A stretch of 20,784 nt of DNA from Salibaculum sp031581025. GTDB lineage: Bacteria; Pseudomonadota; Alphaproteobacteria; Rhodobacterales; Rhodobacteraceae. The notes beneath the pieces were generated by a model. The model saw nothing but the letters and a program-made list of their open reading frames with translations, was not told the DNA's origin and searched no databases. Position numbers and translations under genes: made by a program. Numbering within the stretch: the stretch's first letter is position 1; every line of letters starts with the position of its first letter. Below are positions 7,712 through 13,828 of the stretch, in pieces. The stretch lies in assembly GCF_031581025.1 (NCBI RefSeq), contig NZ_JAVLCA010000043.1, one strand, 5' to 3'.

Positions 7712-7975
7712 TTACATCCCCAGCGCTTCCTTGTAGACCTCGAGCACCGCCTCTTCCTCGGCGATCTCCTGGGGTTCACGCTTGCGCATCGCGATCAGCT
7801 TGCGCATGGCCTTGGTGTCGTAGCCACGGCCTTTGGCCTCGGCCATGACTTCCTTTTGCTGGTCGGCAATGTCCTTCTTCTCGGCCTCGAGCCGTTCGTA
7901 GCGCTCGACGAATTGGCGCAGTTCGCCTGCGGAAATCTTGTACTGGGACTCGGTGACGTCGTCGGTATCGCTCAT
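7712..7975 (-). CDS. gapR: GapR-family DNA-binding protein (DUF2312)
   Basis: This 87-aa, almost wholly helical, highly charged protein carries the DUF2312 pattern. It has GELRQFVERYERLEAEKK, then AEAKGRGYDTKAMRK, and a conserved C-terminus VYKEALGM. In Caulobacter, GapR is a nucleoid-associated tetramer that clamps overtwisted DNA and stimulates type II topoisomerases during replication and transcription. Size and conserved blocks fit. The start at 7975 has a strong AGGAAGG ribosome site; an in-frame extension to 8071 would add an unlikely Arg/Ala-rich leader. A well-spaced promoter lies at 8019-8047, back to back with that of the next gene. Confidence 0.93.
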   Translation of the reverse strand: MSDTDDVTESQYKISAGELRQFVERYERLEAEKKDIADQQKEVMAEAKGRGYDTKAMRKLIAMRKREPQEIAEEEAVLEVYKEALGM

Positions 7976-8018
7976 CTGGGGACCTTCCTGCTGGCCGTTT
8001 GCGCATCCTCGGGCGGCC

Positions 8019-8047
8019 TGCCTAGCCGCCCGCGCCCGGCCCTGCAA
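8019..8047 (-). promoter_or_regulatory. Candidate gapR promoter
   Basis: On the minus strand TTGCAG (8042-8047), 17 bp and TAGGCA (8019-8024) predict a start near 8012 and a leader of about 37 nt containing the AGGAAGG ribosome site. Its -35 lies only 11 bp from the -35 of the divergent promoter at 8059-8087. Confidence 0.55.
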
Positions 8048-8058
8048 GAGGGTTGCGC

Positions 8059-8087
8059 TTGCACGCGCCACGGCCCCGCGCTAGGCC
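8059..8087 (+). promoter_or_regulatory. Candidate promoter of the small membrane protein gene at 8113
   Basis: TTGCAC (8059-8064), 17 bp and TAGGCC (8082-8087) predict transcription from about 8094. The leader of about 19 nt includes the ribosome site GGAG. The arrangement mirrors the gapR promoter on the opposite strand. Confidence 0.5.
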
Positions 8088-8112
8088 GGGTTCAGCACAA
8101 GCGGAGCCTGTC

Positions 8113-8328
8113 ATGCAAACCCTCGTCTGGATCGGTGCCGCCCTGTCGCTGCTCGGGCTGGCCGGGATCATCGCCAGCATCGTCAAGGTGCAGCGCGCCC
8201 GCCGCGCGGGGCTGAGCGACGAGGACCTAAGGGCGCGCATCCAAAAGGCGCTGCCGCTCAACCTTGGGGCCTTCATGCTCTCGGCGCTGGGTCTGGGCTG
8301 CGTCGTGGTGGGCGTGCTGCTGGGCTAG
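8113..8328 (+). CDS. Small two-helix membrane protein, hypothetical
   Basis: This 71-aa protein has a first hydrophobic helix at about residues 3-21, a basic loop (KVQRARRAG) followed by LSDEDLRARIQK, and a second helix at about 48-70. The basic loop suggests both termini face the periplasm and the charged middle the cytoplasm. I recognise no named domain. GGAG seven bases before the ATG and a promoter-like pair upstream support the start. Its TAG stop shares four bases (CTAG) with the stop of the convergent ArsR gene. Function unknown. Confidence 0.72.
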   Translation: MQTLVWIGAALSLLGLAGIIASIVKVQRARRAGLSDEDLRARIQKALPLNLGAFMLSALGLGCVVVGVLLG

Positions 8329-8639
8329 GGCGCGGGGCAAAACACGTCGTAGAGCCGGTCGATGATCGGTATCACGCGAGTGTCGGCCAACGAGTAGTAG
8401 ATCGTCCGGCCATCGCGCTCGGCCTGCACCATGCCCTCCGAGCGCAAACGGGCCAGTTGGCCCGAAACGTAGGACTGGCTGGCACCGAGGGCCTGCTCCA
8501 ATTCGCCGACGCTGCGCGGCCCGGCCAAAAGCGAGCAGAGCAACCGCAAGCGTTGCGGGTTCGACAGCGCCTTGAGGACCTCTGCCGCCTCGGTGGCGGC
8601 GGCATCCATGGCGTCAAATTTTTCGGGACTCATATCCAT
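8325..8639 (-). CDS. ArsR-family persulfide-responsive repressor, SqrR/BigR-like
   Basis: This 104-aa winged-helix regulator has core LKALSNPQRLRLLC, recognition region SVGELEQALGASQSYVSGQL, wing AERDGRTIYYSL and terminal helix LYDVFC. The two cysteines (C35 and C101) are 66 residues apart. That is the same separation as the redox pair C41/C107 of SqrR and C42/C108 of BigR, which form a polysulfide bridge and release DNA when sulfide stress occurs. No metal-site ELCV motif is present. The start is chosen at 8639 because TTGAAA-N17-TATCTT lies directly upstream and places transcription start on that ATG. An alternative in-frame ATG at 8699, with a weak AGGA site, would add 20 residues. It is divergent from a DUF442 sulfur transferase, a natural target. 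Confidence 0.85.
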   Translation of the reverse strand: MDMSPEKFDAMDAAATEAAEVLKALSNPQRLRLLCSLLAGPRSVGELEQALGASQSYVSGQLARLRSEGMVQAERDGRTIYYSLADTRVIPIIDRLYDVFCPAP

Positions 8640-8645
8640 TCCCGA

Positions 8646-8674
8646 AAGATACGCGCGCCGCTCAAATATTTCAA
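8646..8674 (-). promoter_or_regulatory. Promoter and likely operator of the SqrR/BigR-like gene
   Basis: On the minus strand TTGAAA (8669-8674), 17 bp and TATCTT (8646-8651) form a good sigma-70 pair in an AT-rich island. The -35 overlaps an imperfect palindrome centred on AAATATTT (8664-8671), a plausible autorepression site. Six bases separate the -10 from the ATG at 8639, so the transcript would be leaderless. Confidence 0.5.
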
Positions 8675-8721
8675 GATACTGATGCGTGTCGTCCGCCATG
8701 AAATCGCGATCCTGCCCGGGC

Positions 8722-8751
8722 TGGACAACGCGCCCCGCGCCGTCCTAGACC
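8722..8751 (+). promoter_or_regulatory. Candidate promoter of the DUF442 gene
   Basis: TGGACA (8722-8727), 18 bp and TAGACC (8746-8751) would start transcription at or next to the A of the ATG at 8758, giving a leaderless mRNA. No ribosome site is visible before that ATG, which fits. Confidence 0.45.
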
Positions 8752-8757
8752 GACGCT

Positions 8758-9183
8758 ATGGATATTCGCCCGCTCAGCCCCGACCACGCCGTTTCACCCC
8801 AGATCGACCCAGCCGACCTGCCCGCCATCGCCGCGGCCGGTTACCGCCTGGTAATCTGCAACCGCCCCGATGCGGAAAACCCGCCCGACCACCACGCCGC
8901 CGTCATGGAAGAGGCGGCGCGGGCGGCGGGGCTGGACTTCGTCAATCACCCGGTGACGCATCCCGCCATCGGCCCCGAGACCATCGACCGGCAGATGCAG
9001 GCGATCGACACTGCGCCGGGGCCGGTTCTGGCCTATTGCGCTTCGGGTACGCGGTGTTCGGTGCTCTGGGCGCTGGGGCGTGCGGGCACGCTGGGCGTTG
9101 ATGCGGTGCTCGAGGCGACGGGCAGGGCGGGCTACGATCTGGCGCCGCTGCGGCCCCAGCTGGAGGCCTTCGCCGGACGCTGA
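8758..9183 (+). CDS. TIGR01244/DUF442 family sulfur transferase
   Basis: This 141-aa single-domain protein has the dual-specificity-phosphatase-like fold of DUF442, the domain fused to persulfide dioxygenase in Blh proteins. The catalytic loop is CASGTR, with nucleophile C94 and R99, followed by a second cysteine, C100. Upstream blocks include AVSPQI, GYRLVICNRPDAE and the HHAAVMEEAARAAGLDF helix. The family acts on persulfide sulfur in sulfide detoxification. The neighbouring SqrR/BigR-like repressor supports sulfide- or persulfide-inducible expression. No metallo-beta-lactamase domain is attached and no sqr gene is nearby. The start codon lacks a ribosome site but sits at the expected transcription start. 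Confidence 0.9.
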   Translation: MDIRPLSPDHAVSPQIDPADLPAIAAAGYRLVICNRPDAENPPDHHAAVMEEAARAAGLDFVNHPVTHPAIGPETIDRQMQAIDTAPGPVLAYCASGTRCSVLWALGRAGTLGVDAVLEATGRAGYDLAPLRPQLEAFAGR

Positions 9184-9219
9184 CGCGCGCGGGGTTTTCG
9201 CGCAAAGGGCTGTCGCGCT

Positions 9220-10278
9220 TCACGACGACACCGATTGCGCACGCGCGCCCTGGCCGTCCTCGGGCGGGTCAACGGCCACAGGTATCGCGTTGCCTGCGCC
9301 GGCAAGCGTCTTGCCTGCCTGGGGGTTGGGGTCGTCTGGCGGCGGGCCGGGCGCGGGTCGGGGCGGACGGTGCAGCGCCTCCATCTCGGGGGTGGTTTGA
9401 TCGAGTTTCACCGCCCGCGCACCCGAGACCTGGCCCAACCGCACCCGGACCAGACTTTCCCCGGCGCTTTCAAGGTGCACCCGGTCGAGAGTCAACCCGC
9501 CCAACGGCACCAGCTGGCCGCTCTCGAAGGCGTCAACCTGCGACAGCGGCAGGGTCAGGCGGCCGAGGATCGCCTCAAGCTCCGCCGGGGCCAGTTCGAG
9601 GCTGGCGCGGAAGGCCCCGGACCAGTCGTCGGGTGCCTCGGCGGGTTCGGGGGCAGCCTCGGGCTGCGCCGGGCCGCTGGCCAGGGCCAGCCGCAGCGCG
9701 CCCCGCCGGTCCGTCCCGCCGATCTGCACCGTGACCTCCAGCAGGCGGTAGTCGCTGTCGCGCAGCATCAGCGCCGCCGCGCGCAGATCGGGCAGCGGGC
9801 CAAGTGTCCAGTCGGCCATGCCCGCGGGCAGGTCCGCCTGCCCGGCCCGGCCCAGCTCCTGCAAGAGGGCCTCAACCACAGGCCGGGCCAAGACGGCATC
9901 GGTCGGGGTGACCGGGCGGTCGCCCTCGGCCGCGTCGAGAAGGACGCCCATGGTCTGAACCTCGATCATGGCGCTGCGCAGGGCCGGGTCCAGCATCACG
10001 AGGCCGGCAAGGCCAGTCTCGCCCGGGGCGGTCAGGGCGAAAAGAACCCAACCCGCCGGCCCCTCGGCCACGAGCGCATCGGGCGTGCATCTCTCGTCGG
10101 TGAGCCCCTGCACCGTGAGGGAGAGGCCGACCGCGCGGTCGGCCGCCCGCAGCACCGCCACGCGGATGCCCCGTCCCGGTTCCGGTTCGGCATCGCCGTC
10201 CTGCGCCGGGGCAGCCCCGTCGAACCTGCCAAGTATCCGGGCCAGCGCCGGGTTGGCGCCCGCGTTACGCCCTGTCAT
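9220..10278 (-). CDS. FliM/FliN C-terminal (SpoA) domain protein, orphan
   Basis: This 352-aa soluble protein ends in a SpoA domain (about residues 222-292). That domain includes ASLELAPAELEAILGRLTLP, VPLGGLTLDRVHLES and VRVRLGQVSGARAVKL, the beta-barrel fold shared by FliM, FliN and type III secretion C-ring proteins. The N-terminal 200 residues resemble a divergent FliM-like middle domain. The CheY-binding FliM N-terminal motif is not seen, and the tail after 300 is Pro-rich and disordered. No other flagellar gene is in the window, so whether it belongs to a motor is unclear. It starts with GAGGCAGG upstream and follows the SSS-kinase gene after 97 bp holding a hairpin. Confidence 0.78.
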   Translation of the reverse strand: MTGRNAGANPALARILGRFDGAAPAQDGDAEPEPGRGIRVAVLRAADRAVGLSLTVQGLTDERCTPDALVAEGPAGWVLFALTAPGETGLAGLVMLDPALRSAMIEVQTMGVLLDAAEGDRPVTPTDAVLARPVVEALLQELGRAGQADLPAGMADWTLGPLPDLRAAALMLRDSDYRLLEVTVQIGGTDRRGALRLALASGPAQPEAAPEPAEAPDDWSGAFRASLELAPAELEAILGRLTLPLSQVDAFESGQLVPLGGLTLDRVHLESAGESLVRVRLGQVSGARAVKLDQTTPEMEALHRPPRPAPGPPPDDPNPQAGKTLAGAGNAIPVAVDPPEDGQGARAQSVSS

Positions 10279-10306
10279 TGCGCCTGCCTCTTCTGAGTTT
10301 CGTCTG

Positions 10307-10329
10307 GCCCGGGCATCGGCCGCCCGGGC
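10307..10329. other. Intercistronic hairpin between the kinase and SpoA-domain genes
   Basis: GCCCGGGC (10307-10314) and a second GCCCGGGC (10322-10329), each self-complementary, form an 8-bp stem with a 7-nt loop. It lies in the 97-bp gap after the kinase stop (10376) and before the FliM-like start (10278). There is no T-run, so it could terminate weakly or protect the upstream message. Confidence 0.45.
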
Positions 10330-10375
10330 GCCAGCAGGCTAGACCCGGCGCGGTTACCAGCACGCTAACGCCGCC

Positions 10376-13060
10376 CTATTGCGCGGCCACGCGCAACTCC
10401 CGGCGGAGAGTGACCCGGAACGCCGGGCCGCCCTGCCCCGGCAGATAGCTGATGCCGCCACCCAGGCTCTCCATGATCTGGCGGCAGATCGCAAGGCCCA
10501 GCCCAGCCCCGCCGGCCTTGCCTTCGTCGGCCAGCCGCGAGAATTTCTCGAAGATCAGGACTTGCGCGTCGGCCTCCAGCGGGGTGCCATTGTCGATGAA
10601 ATCGACCTGGCAGATCTGCTGGTCGGCCAGCACCCGGATGCTCAGTTCGGGCCGGTCGGCGTCGCAGTACTTCGCGGCATTGGTAATCAGATTGATGAAG
10701 ACCTGGGTCAGCCGCTCCAGGTCCGATTCGATCGGCACCGCCTCGCGCGCCAGGTCACGATGCAGCGCCAGCCGGTCGCCGGACACGCCCGAGGCCATGA
10801 CCGCCCGGTCAAGCACGTCGCCAAGGCTGCCGCGCCCGATGTCGAGCTGCACCTGACCGTTTTCCAGGTAGGACAGGTCGAGCAGATCATCGAGCAGCCG
10901 CGTCAGCCGGGTCGATTCCTGGTGGATGATCCCGGCGAAACGGGCCCGCGCCTCGGTGTCGATCTCGCCCTCGCGCAGGATTTCCGAGAACGACCGGATC
11001 GAGGTCATGGGCGTGCGCAACTCGTGGCTAACCTGGCTGAGAAAGGCGTCCTTCTGGATCGAGATCGCGGTCAGTTTCTCGTTGGCCTCGCGCAGGGCCC
11101 GGGCGGTGCGTTCCTGTTCGGCGCTCTTGGCCTCCAGGCGGTTTGAATACTCCACGATCTGGGCGGTCTCGTCGGCCACCGCGATCAGGTCCTCGACCGA
11201 TGCCGCCGCAGATCCGGTCAGTTGCCCCACCATGGCATGGGCCGTCGCCGCGCCCACGGAACCTGCCAACAGCCGCTCCAGCCGGCCGATCAGTTCGGGC
11301 GTAACCTCGGGCAGGTAGCCGTGGATGCCCTGGGCACGGGCCTCCTGGCGAAACATCGCCTGCGCCTCGGCATGGCCGATGATGCGCTGGGCCATGATCA
11401 GCAGGTCCTCGGCGCGGGCCGCGCTCTGGGCCCAGGTGCGCGCGCCGGCGGAGTTTTCGAAAACATTGACGAACTGCGCGCCCTGCAGCCGCTCCATCGG
11501 GTTGGGAAACGTCAGGATCGACAGGACCACCAGCGCGGCCGTGTTGAAGAACATCGACCAGAAGACGGTATGCACCACCGGGTCCAGCCCGGAGATGCCG
11601 AACAGCGCATAGGGCCGCAGCCAGCCCCAGCCGAAGGGGCCCTGGGCCATGACGGCCTCGGGCAGGACCGCCCCGGCGCCGAAACTGGGCAGGAACAGCG
11701 TCCAGGCCCAGATGGCAAATCCGACCCCCACCCCGGTGCCGGCCCCGATCCGGTTGGCCCCGCGCCAGAATATGCCCGCAATCATGGCCGGCAGCACCTG
11801 GACCACCCCGGCGAAGGAGACCAGGCCGATCGAGGCCAGCGCGGCCCCGCCCCCCGACAGCCGGAAATAGAAATAGCCCAGCGCGAGGATCGCCGCGATC
11901 GAGACGCGCCGCGACATGATGATGACCCCGCGCACGTCGCCGGACAGCGCCGCGCCCTGCTGGGTCGAACTCAGCCAGACCGGCGCGACGATGTGGTTGG
12001 ACACCATGGTGGCCAGGGCGATGGTCGCCACGATCACCATGGAGGTCGCCGAGGAGAAGCCGCCCAGGAAGGACAGGACCGCCAGCCCGTCGTTGCCAGT
12101 GGCCAACGGAATGGTCAGCACGAAAAGGTCGGGGTTTGCGTTTTCGGGCAACAGGTCCATGCCCGTCACGGCGATGGGCACCACGAAAAGACTCATCGCC
12201 AGGACATAGAGCGGGAAGGCCCAGCTTGCCGTCGACAGGTGCTTTTCGTCAGCGTTTTCGACCACCATGACCTGAAACATGCGCGGCAGGGTCAGGAAGG
12301 CTGCCCCCGACAGGAAGATCAACCCGACCCAGCGGTGCGGCACCGGCTGCCACTCGGCAATGGACGAGGCATCAATGCGGGCCAGCGTCTGGCCCACGCC
12401 GCCGGACATGCCCCAGACGACGAAGACGCCCACAGCGATCAGTGCGAAAAGCTTGACCACCGCCTCGACGGCGACCGCCATGACCACGCCGTGGTGGCGT
12501 TCGTTCACATCCAGGTTGCGGGTGCCGAAGATCAGCGTAAAGACCGCCAGGCCCACGGCGATCCAGATGGCGGCCCCCTCGAATTCGCCGGAGACCCAGC
12601 CAGATCCCGGCTGCGCGGCGAAGACCGCCAGCGACTGGGTGACCGATTGCAGTTGCAGGGCGATATAGGGCGTGGTCCCCACGACGGCCAGGAGTGTGAC
12701 CAGCACCCCCAGCGCCGTGGATTTGCCGAAGCGCGACGAGATCAGGTCGGCCACCGAGGTGATCCGCTGGGTCTTGCCGATGCGCACCAGCTTGCGCAGG
12801 ATCCACCACCAGCCGATCATGACGATCGTGGGGCCGAGGTAGATGGTCAGGTATTCGAACCCCGAGCGCGCCGCATAGCCCACCGCGCCGTAGAAGGTCC
12901 AGGCGGTGCAGTAGATCGACAGCGACAGGGTGTAGACCAGCGGGTTGCGCAGCCACTGGCCACGGTCGCGCCGCGCGCGCCGCTCGGCGGCGAAGGCGAC
13001 CAGGAACAGGAACGCCACATAGCCAAGCGAGACCGCGATCAGCAGGTTGAACGAGATCAT
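10376..13060 (-). CDS. Sodium:solute symporter / sensor histidine kinase fusion (CbrA/CrbS type)
   Basis: This 894-aa integral membrane kinase has about 13 helices of the sodium:solute symporter (SLC5) fold in residues 1-530, including YCTAWTFYGAVGYAA and ITSVADLISSRFGK. A helical STAC-like linker (about 565-650) and a short coiled coil precede the kinase core. H679 lies in the H-box QVSHELRTPM, the N-box is NLITNAAKYC, and the G-boxes are DFIDNGTP and GGAGLGLAI. No PAS domain is evident. Relatives (CbrA, CrbS, PrlS) link solute sensing or uptake to carbon control; CrbS controls acs. The start overlaps the previous gene (ATGA); longer in-frame starts are less plausible. It forms an operon with the receiver and small membrane protein upstream and lies near the ABC importer and acs-like gene. 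Confidence 0.93.
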   Translation of the reverse strand: MISFNLLIAVSLGYVAFLFLVAFAAERRARRDRGQWLRNPLVYTLSLSIYCTAWTFYGAVGYAARSGFEYLTIYLGPTIVMIGWWWILRKLVRIGKTQRITSVADLISSRFGKSTALGVLVTLLAVVGTTPYIALQLQSVTQSLAVFAAQPGSGWVSGEFEGAAIWIAVGLAVFTLIFGTRNLDVNERHHGVVMAVAVEAVVKLFALIAVGVFVVWGMSGGVGQTLARIDASSIAEWQPVPHRWVGLIFLSGAAFLTLPRMFQVMVVENADEKHLSTASWAFPLYVLAMSLFVVPIAVTGMDLLPENANPDLFVLTIPLATGNDGLAVLSFLGGFSSATSMVIVATIALATMVSNHIVAPVWLSSTQQGAALSGDVRGVIIMSRRVSIAAILALGYFYFRLSGGGAALASIGLVSFAGVVQVLPAMIAGIFWRGANRIGAGTGVGVGFAIWAWTLFLPSFGAGAVLPEAVMAQGPFGWGWLRPYALFGISGLDPVVHTVFWSMFFNTAALVVLSILTFPNPMERLQGAQFVNVFENSAGARTWAQSAARAEDLLIMAQRIIGHAEAQAMFRQEARAQGIHGYLPEVTPELIGRLERLLAGSVGAATAHAMVGQLTGSAAASVEDLIAVADETAQIVEYSNRLEAKSAEQERTARALREANEKLTAISIQKDAFLSQVSHELRTPMTSIRSFSEILREGEIDTEARARFAGIIHQESTRLTRLLDDLLDLSYLENGQVQLDIGRGSLGDVLDRAVMASGVSGDRLALHRDLAREAVPIESDLERLTQVFINLITNAAKYCDADRPELSIRVLADQQICQVDFIDNGTPLEADAQVLIFEKFSRLADEGKAGGAGLGLAICRQIMESLGGGISYLPGQGGPAFRVTLRRELRVAAQ

Positions 13061-13359
13061 TTCTCGGGCGCCTCCCCGGCACCCGGCGGGGTCGTGCCCC
13101 CGGGGTCGTCCACGCGGATGCGGCGCGACAGTAACGCCGCCAGGCCGATCAGCGCCAGCCAGAGTCCGAAGAGATAGACGATCGTCACGCTGGGCCGGAC
13201 GCCCGCTGCACTGTCCCACTGCCAGAACAGCGGCAGGAAAAAGAGCACGGTAGCAAAGACCGGAAGGATGCGCGCCGCGTCGCGATAGCGGCGCTGGCGG
13301 TAGGTGCCGCGTTCGAGATACTCGACGCGGCGACGCCCGTCCGGCGCGGGCGGTGTCAT
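13057..13359 (-). CDS. Small two-helix membrane protein paired with the symporter-kinase
   Basis: This 100-aa protein has a basic N-terminus (RQRRYRDAAR), two hydrophobic helices (about residues 31-47 and 58-78, the second ending in SRRIRV) and a Pro/Gly tail. I recognise no named family. It overlaps both neighbours by four bases (ATGA at each end), so its translation is locked to the receiver and the kinase. Sodium:solute symporters are often encoded with small two-helix partners (DUF485, DUF4212), and this protein has that size and topology. A subunit role for the symporter domain is my inference; sequence similarity to those families is not obvious. Confidence 0.75.
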   Translation of the reverse strand: MTPPAPDGRRRVEYLERGTYRQRRYRDAARILPVFATVLFFLPLFWQWDSAAGVRPSVTIVYLFGLWLALIGLAALLSRRIRVDDPGGTTPPGAGEAPEK

Positions 13360-13727
13360 GGCCCCGCCAGCGCCCGGACGGTCTCGAGCACCTCGGAGTT
13401 GGAAAAGGGCTTGGTCATGAACCGGGTCGCGCCCAGCTGTTCGGCCATGTCGCGGTCGCGTTGCTGGCCGCGGGCGGTCAGCATCAGGATGGGCAGGTCC
13501 GGGTCGGCCTCCGCCCCCTCGCGCAGGTCGCGCAGGATGTCGAAGCCGCTGCGCCCGGGCAGCATCACGTCGAGGATCAGCAGATCGGGCGGCCCCGCGC
13601 GCACCCGATCCACCGCCGTTTCGCCATCGGCATGGGTGTGCACGGTCCAGCCATCCTTGGACAGCATGAAGCTTATGGCCTCGATGATGTTCGGCTCATC
13701 CTCGATCAACAGGACACGGCGGCCCAT
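13356..13727 (-). CDS. Stand-alone CheY-like response regulator
   Basis: This 123-aa protein is a receiver domain only. It has the acidic pocket in LLIEDEPN (E9, D10), phospho-acceptor D53 in LLILDVMLPG, switch T84 in MLTARG, and K106 in MTKPFS. No DNA-binding or enzymatic output domain follows, so it must act through a partner or a phosphorelay. The chosen ATG has the strong site GAGGGAGGA; an in-frame TTG at 13760 has none. It is first in the operon with the small membrane protein and the symporter-kinase, its presumed phosphodonor. A good promoter lies at 13773-13801. Confidence 0.93.
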   Translation of the reverse strand: MGRRVLLIEDEPNIIEAISFMLSKDGWTVHTHADGETAVDRVRAGPPDLLILDVMLPGRSGFDILRDLREGAEADPDLPILMLTARGQQRDRDMAEQLGATRFMTKPFSNSEVLETVRALAGP

Positions 13728-13772
13728 GTCGGCGTCCTCCCTCGTGCTCTCCCCTCCCAAGGAAAGTATCCG

Positions 13773-13801
13773 TTTATCACACCCTTTCCGCGGCGCGTCA
13801 A
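13773..13801 (-). promoter_or_regulatory. Promoter of the receiver / symporter-kinase operon
   Basis: On the minus strand TTGACG (13796-13801), 17 bp and GATAAA (13773-13778) form the best sigma-70 match in the window. Transcription would start near 13766, with a leader of about 40 nt. An inverted pair GGAAAG (13761-13766) and CTTTCC (13784-13789) flanks the -10 and could bind a regulator. Confidence 0.6.
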
Positions 13802-13828
13802 AGCCCGATGCGCCTGCGTCCGGCGGGC

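Noticed and set aside
9185..9203. Possible GCGCG/CGCGC hairpin after the DUF442 gene
   Set aside because: Only five pairs with a nine-base loop in a GC-rich background; chance is likely.
10336..10341. TAGCCT on the minus strand as a -10 for the FliM-like gene
   Set aside because: No acceptable -35 hexamer at 16-18 bp was found.
11222..13177. A 651-codon plus-strand open frame opposite the symporter-kinase
   Set aside because: The translation is Gly/Arg/His/Gln-rich with no domain; the minus-strand kinase explains the region.
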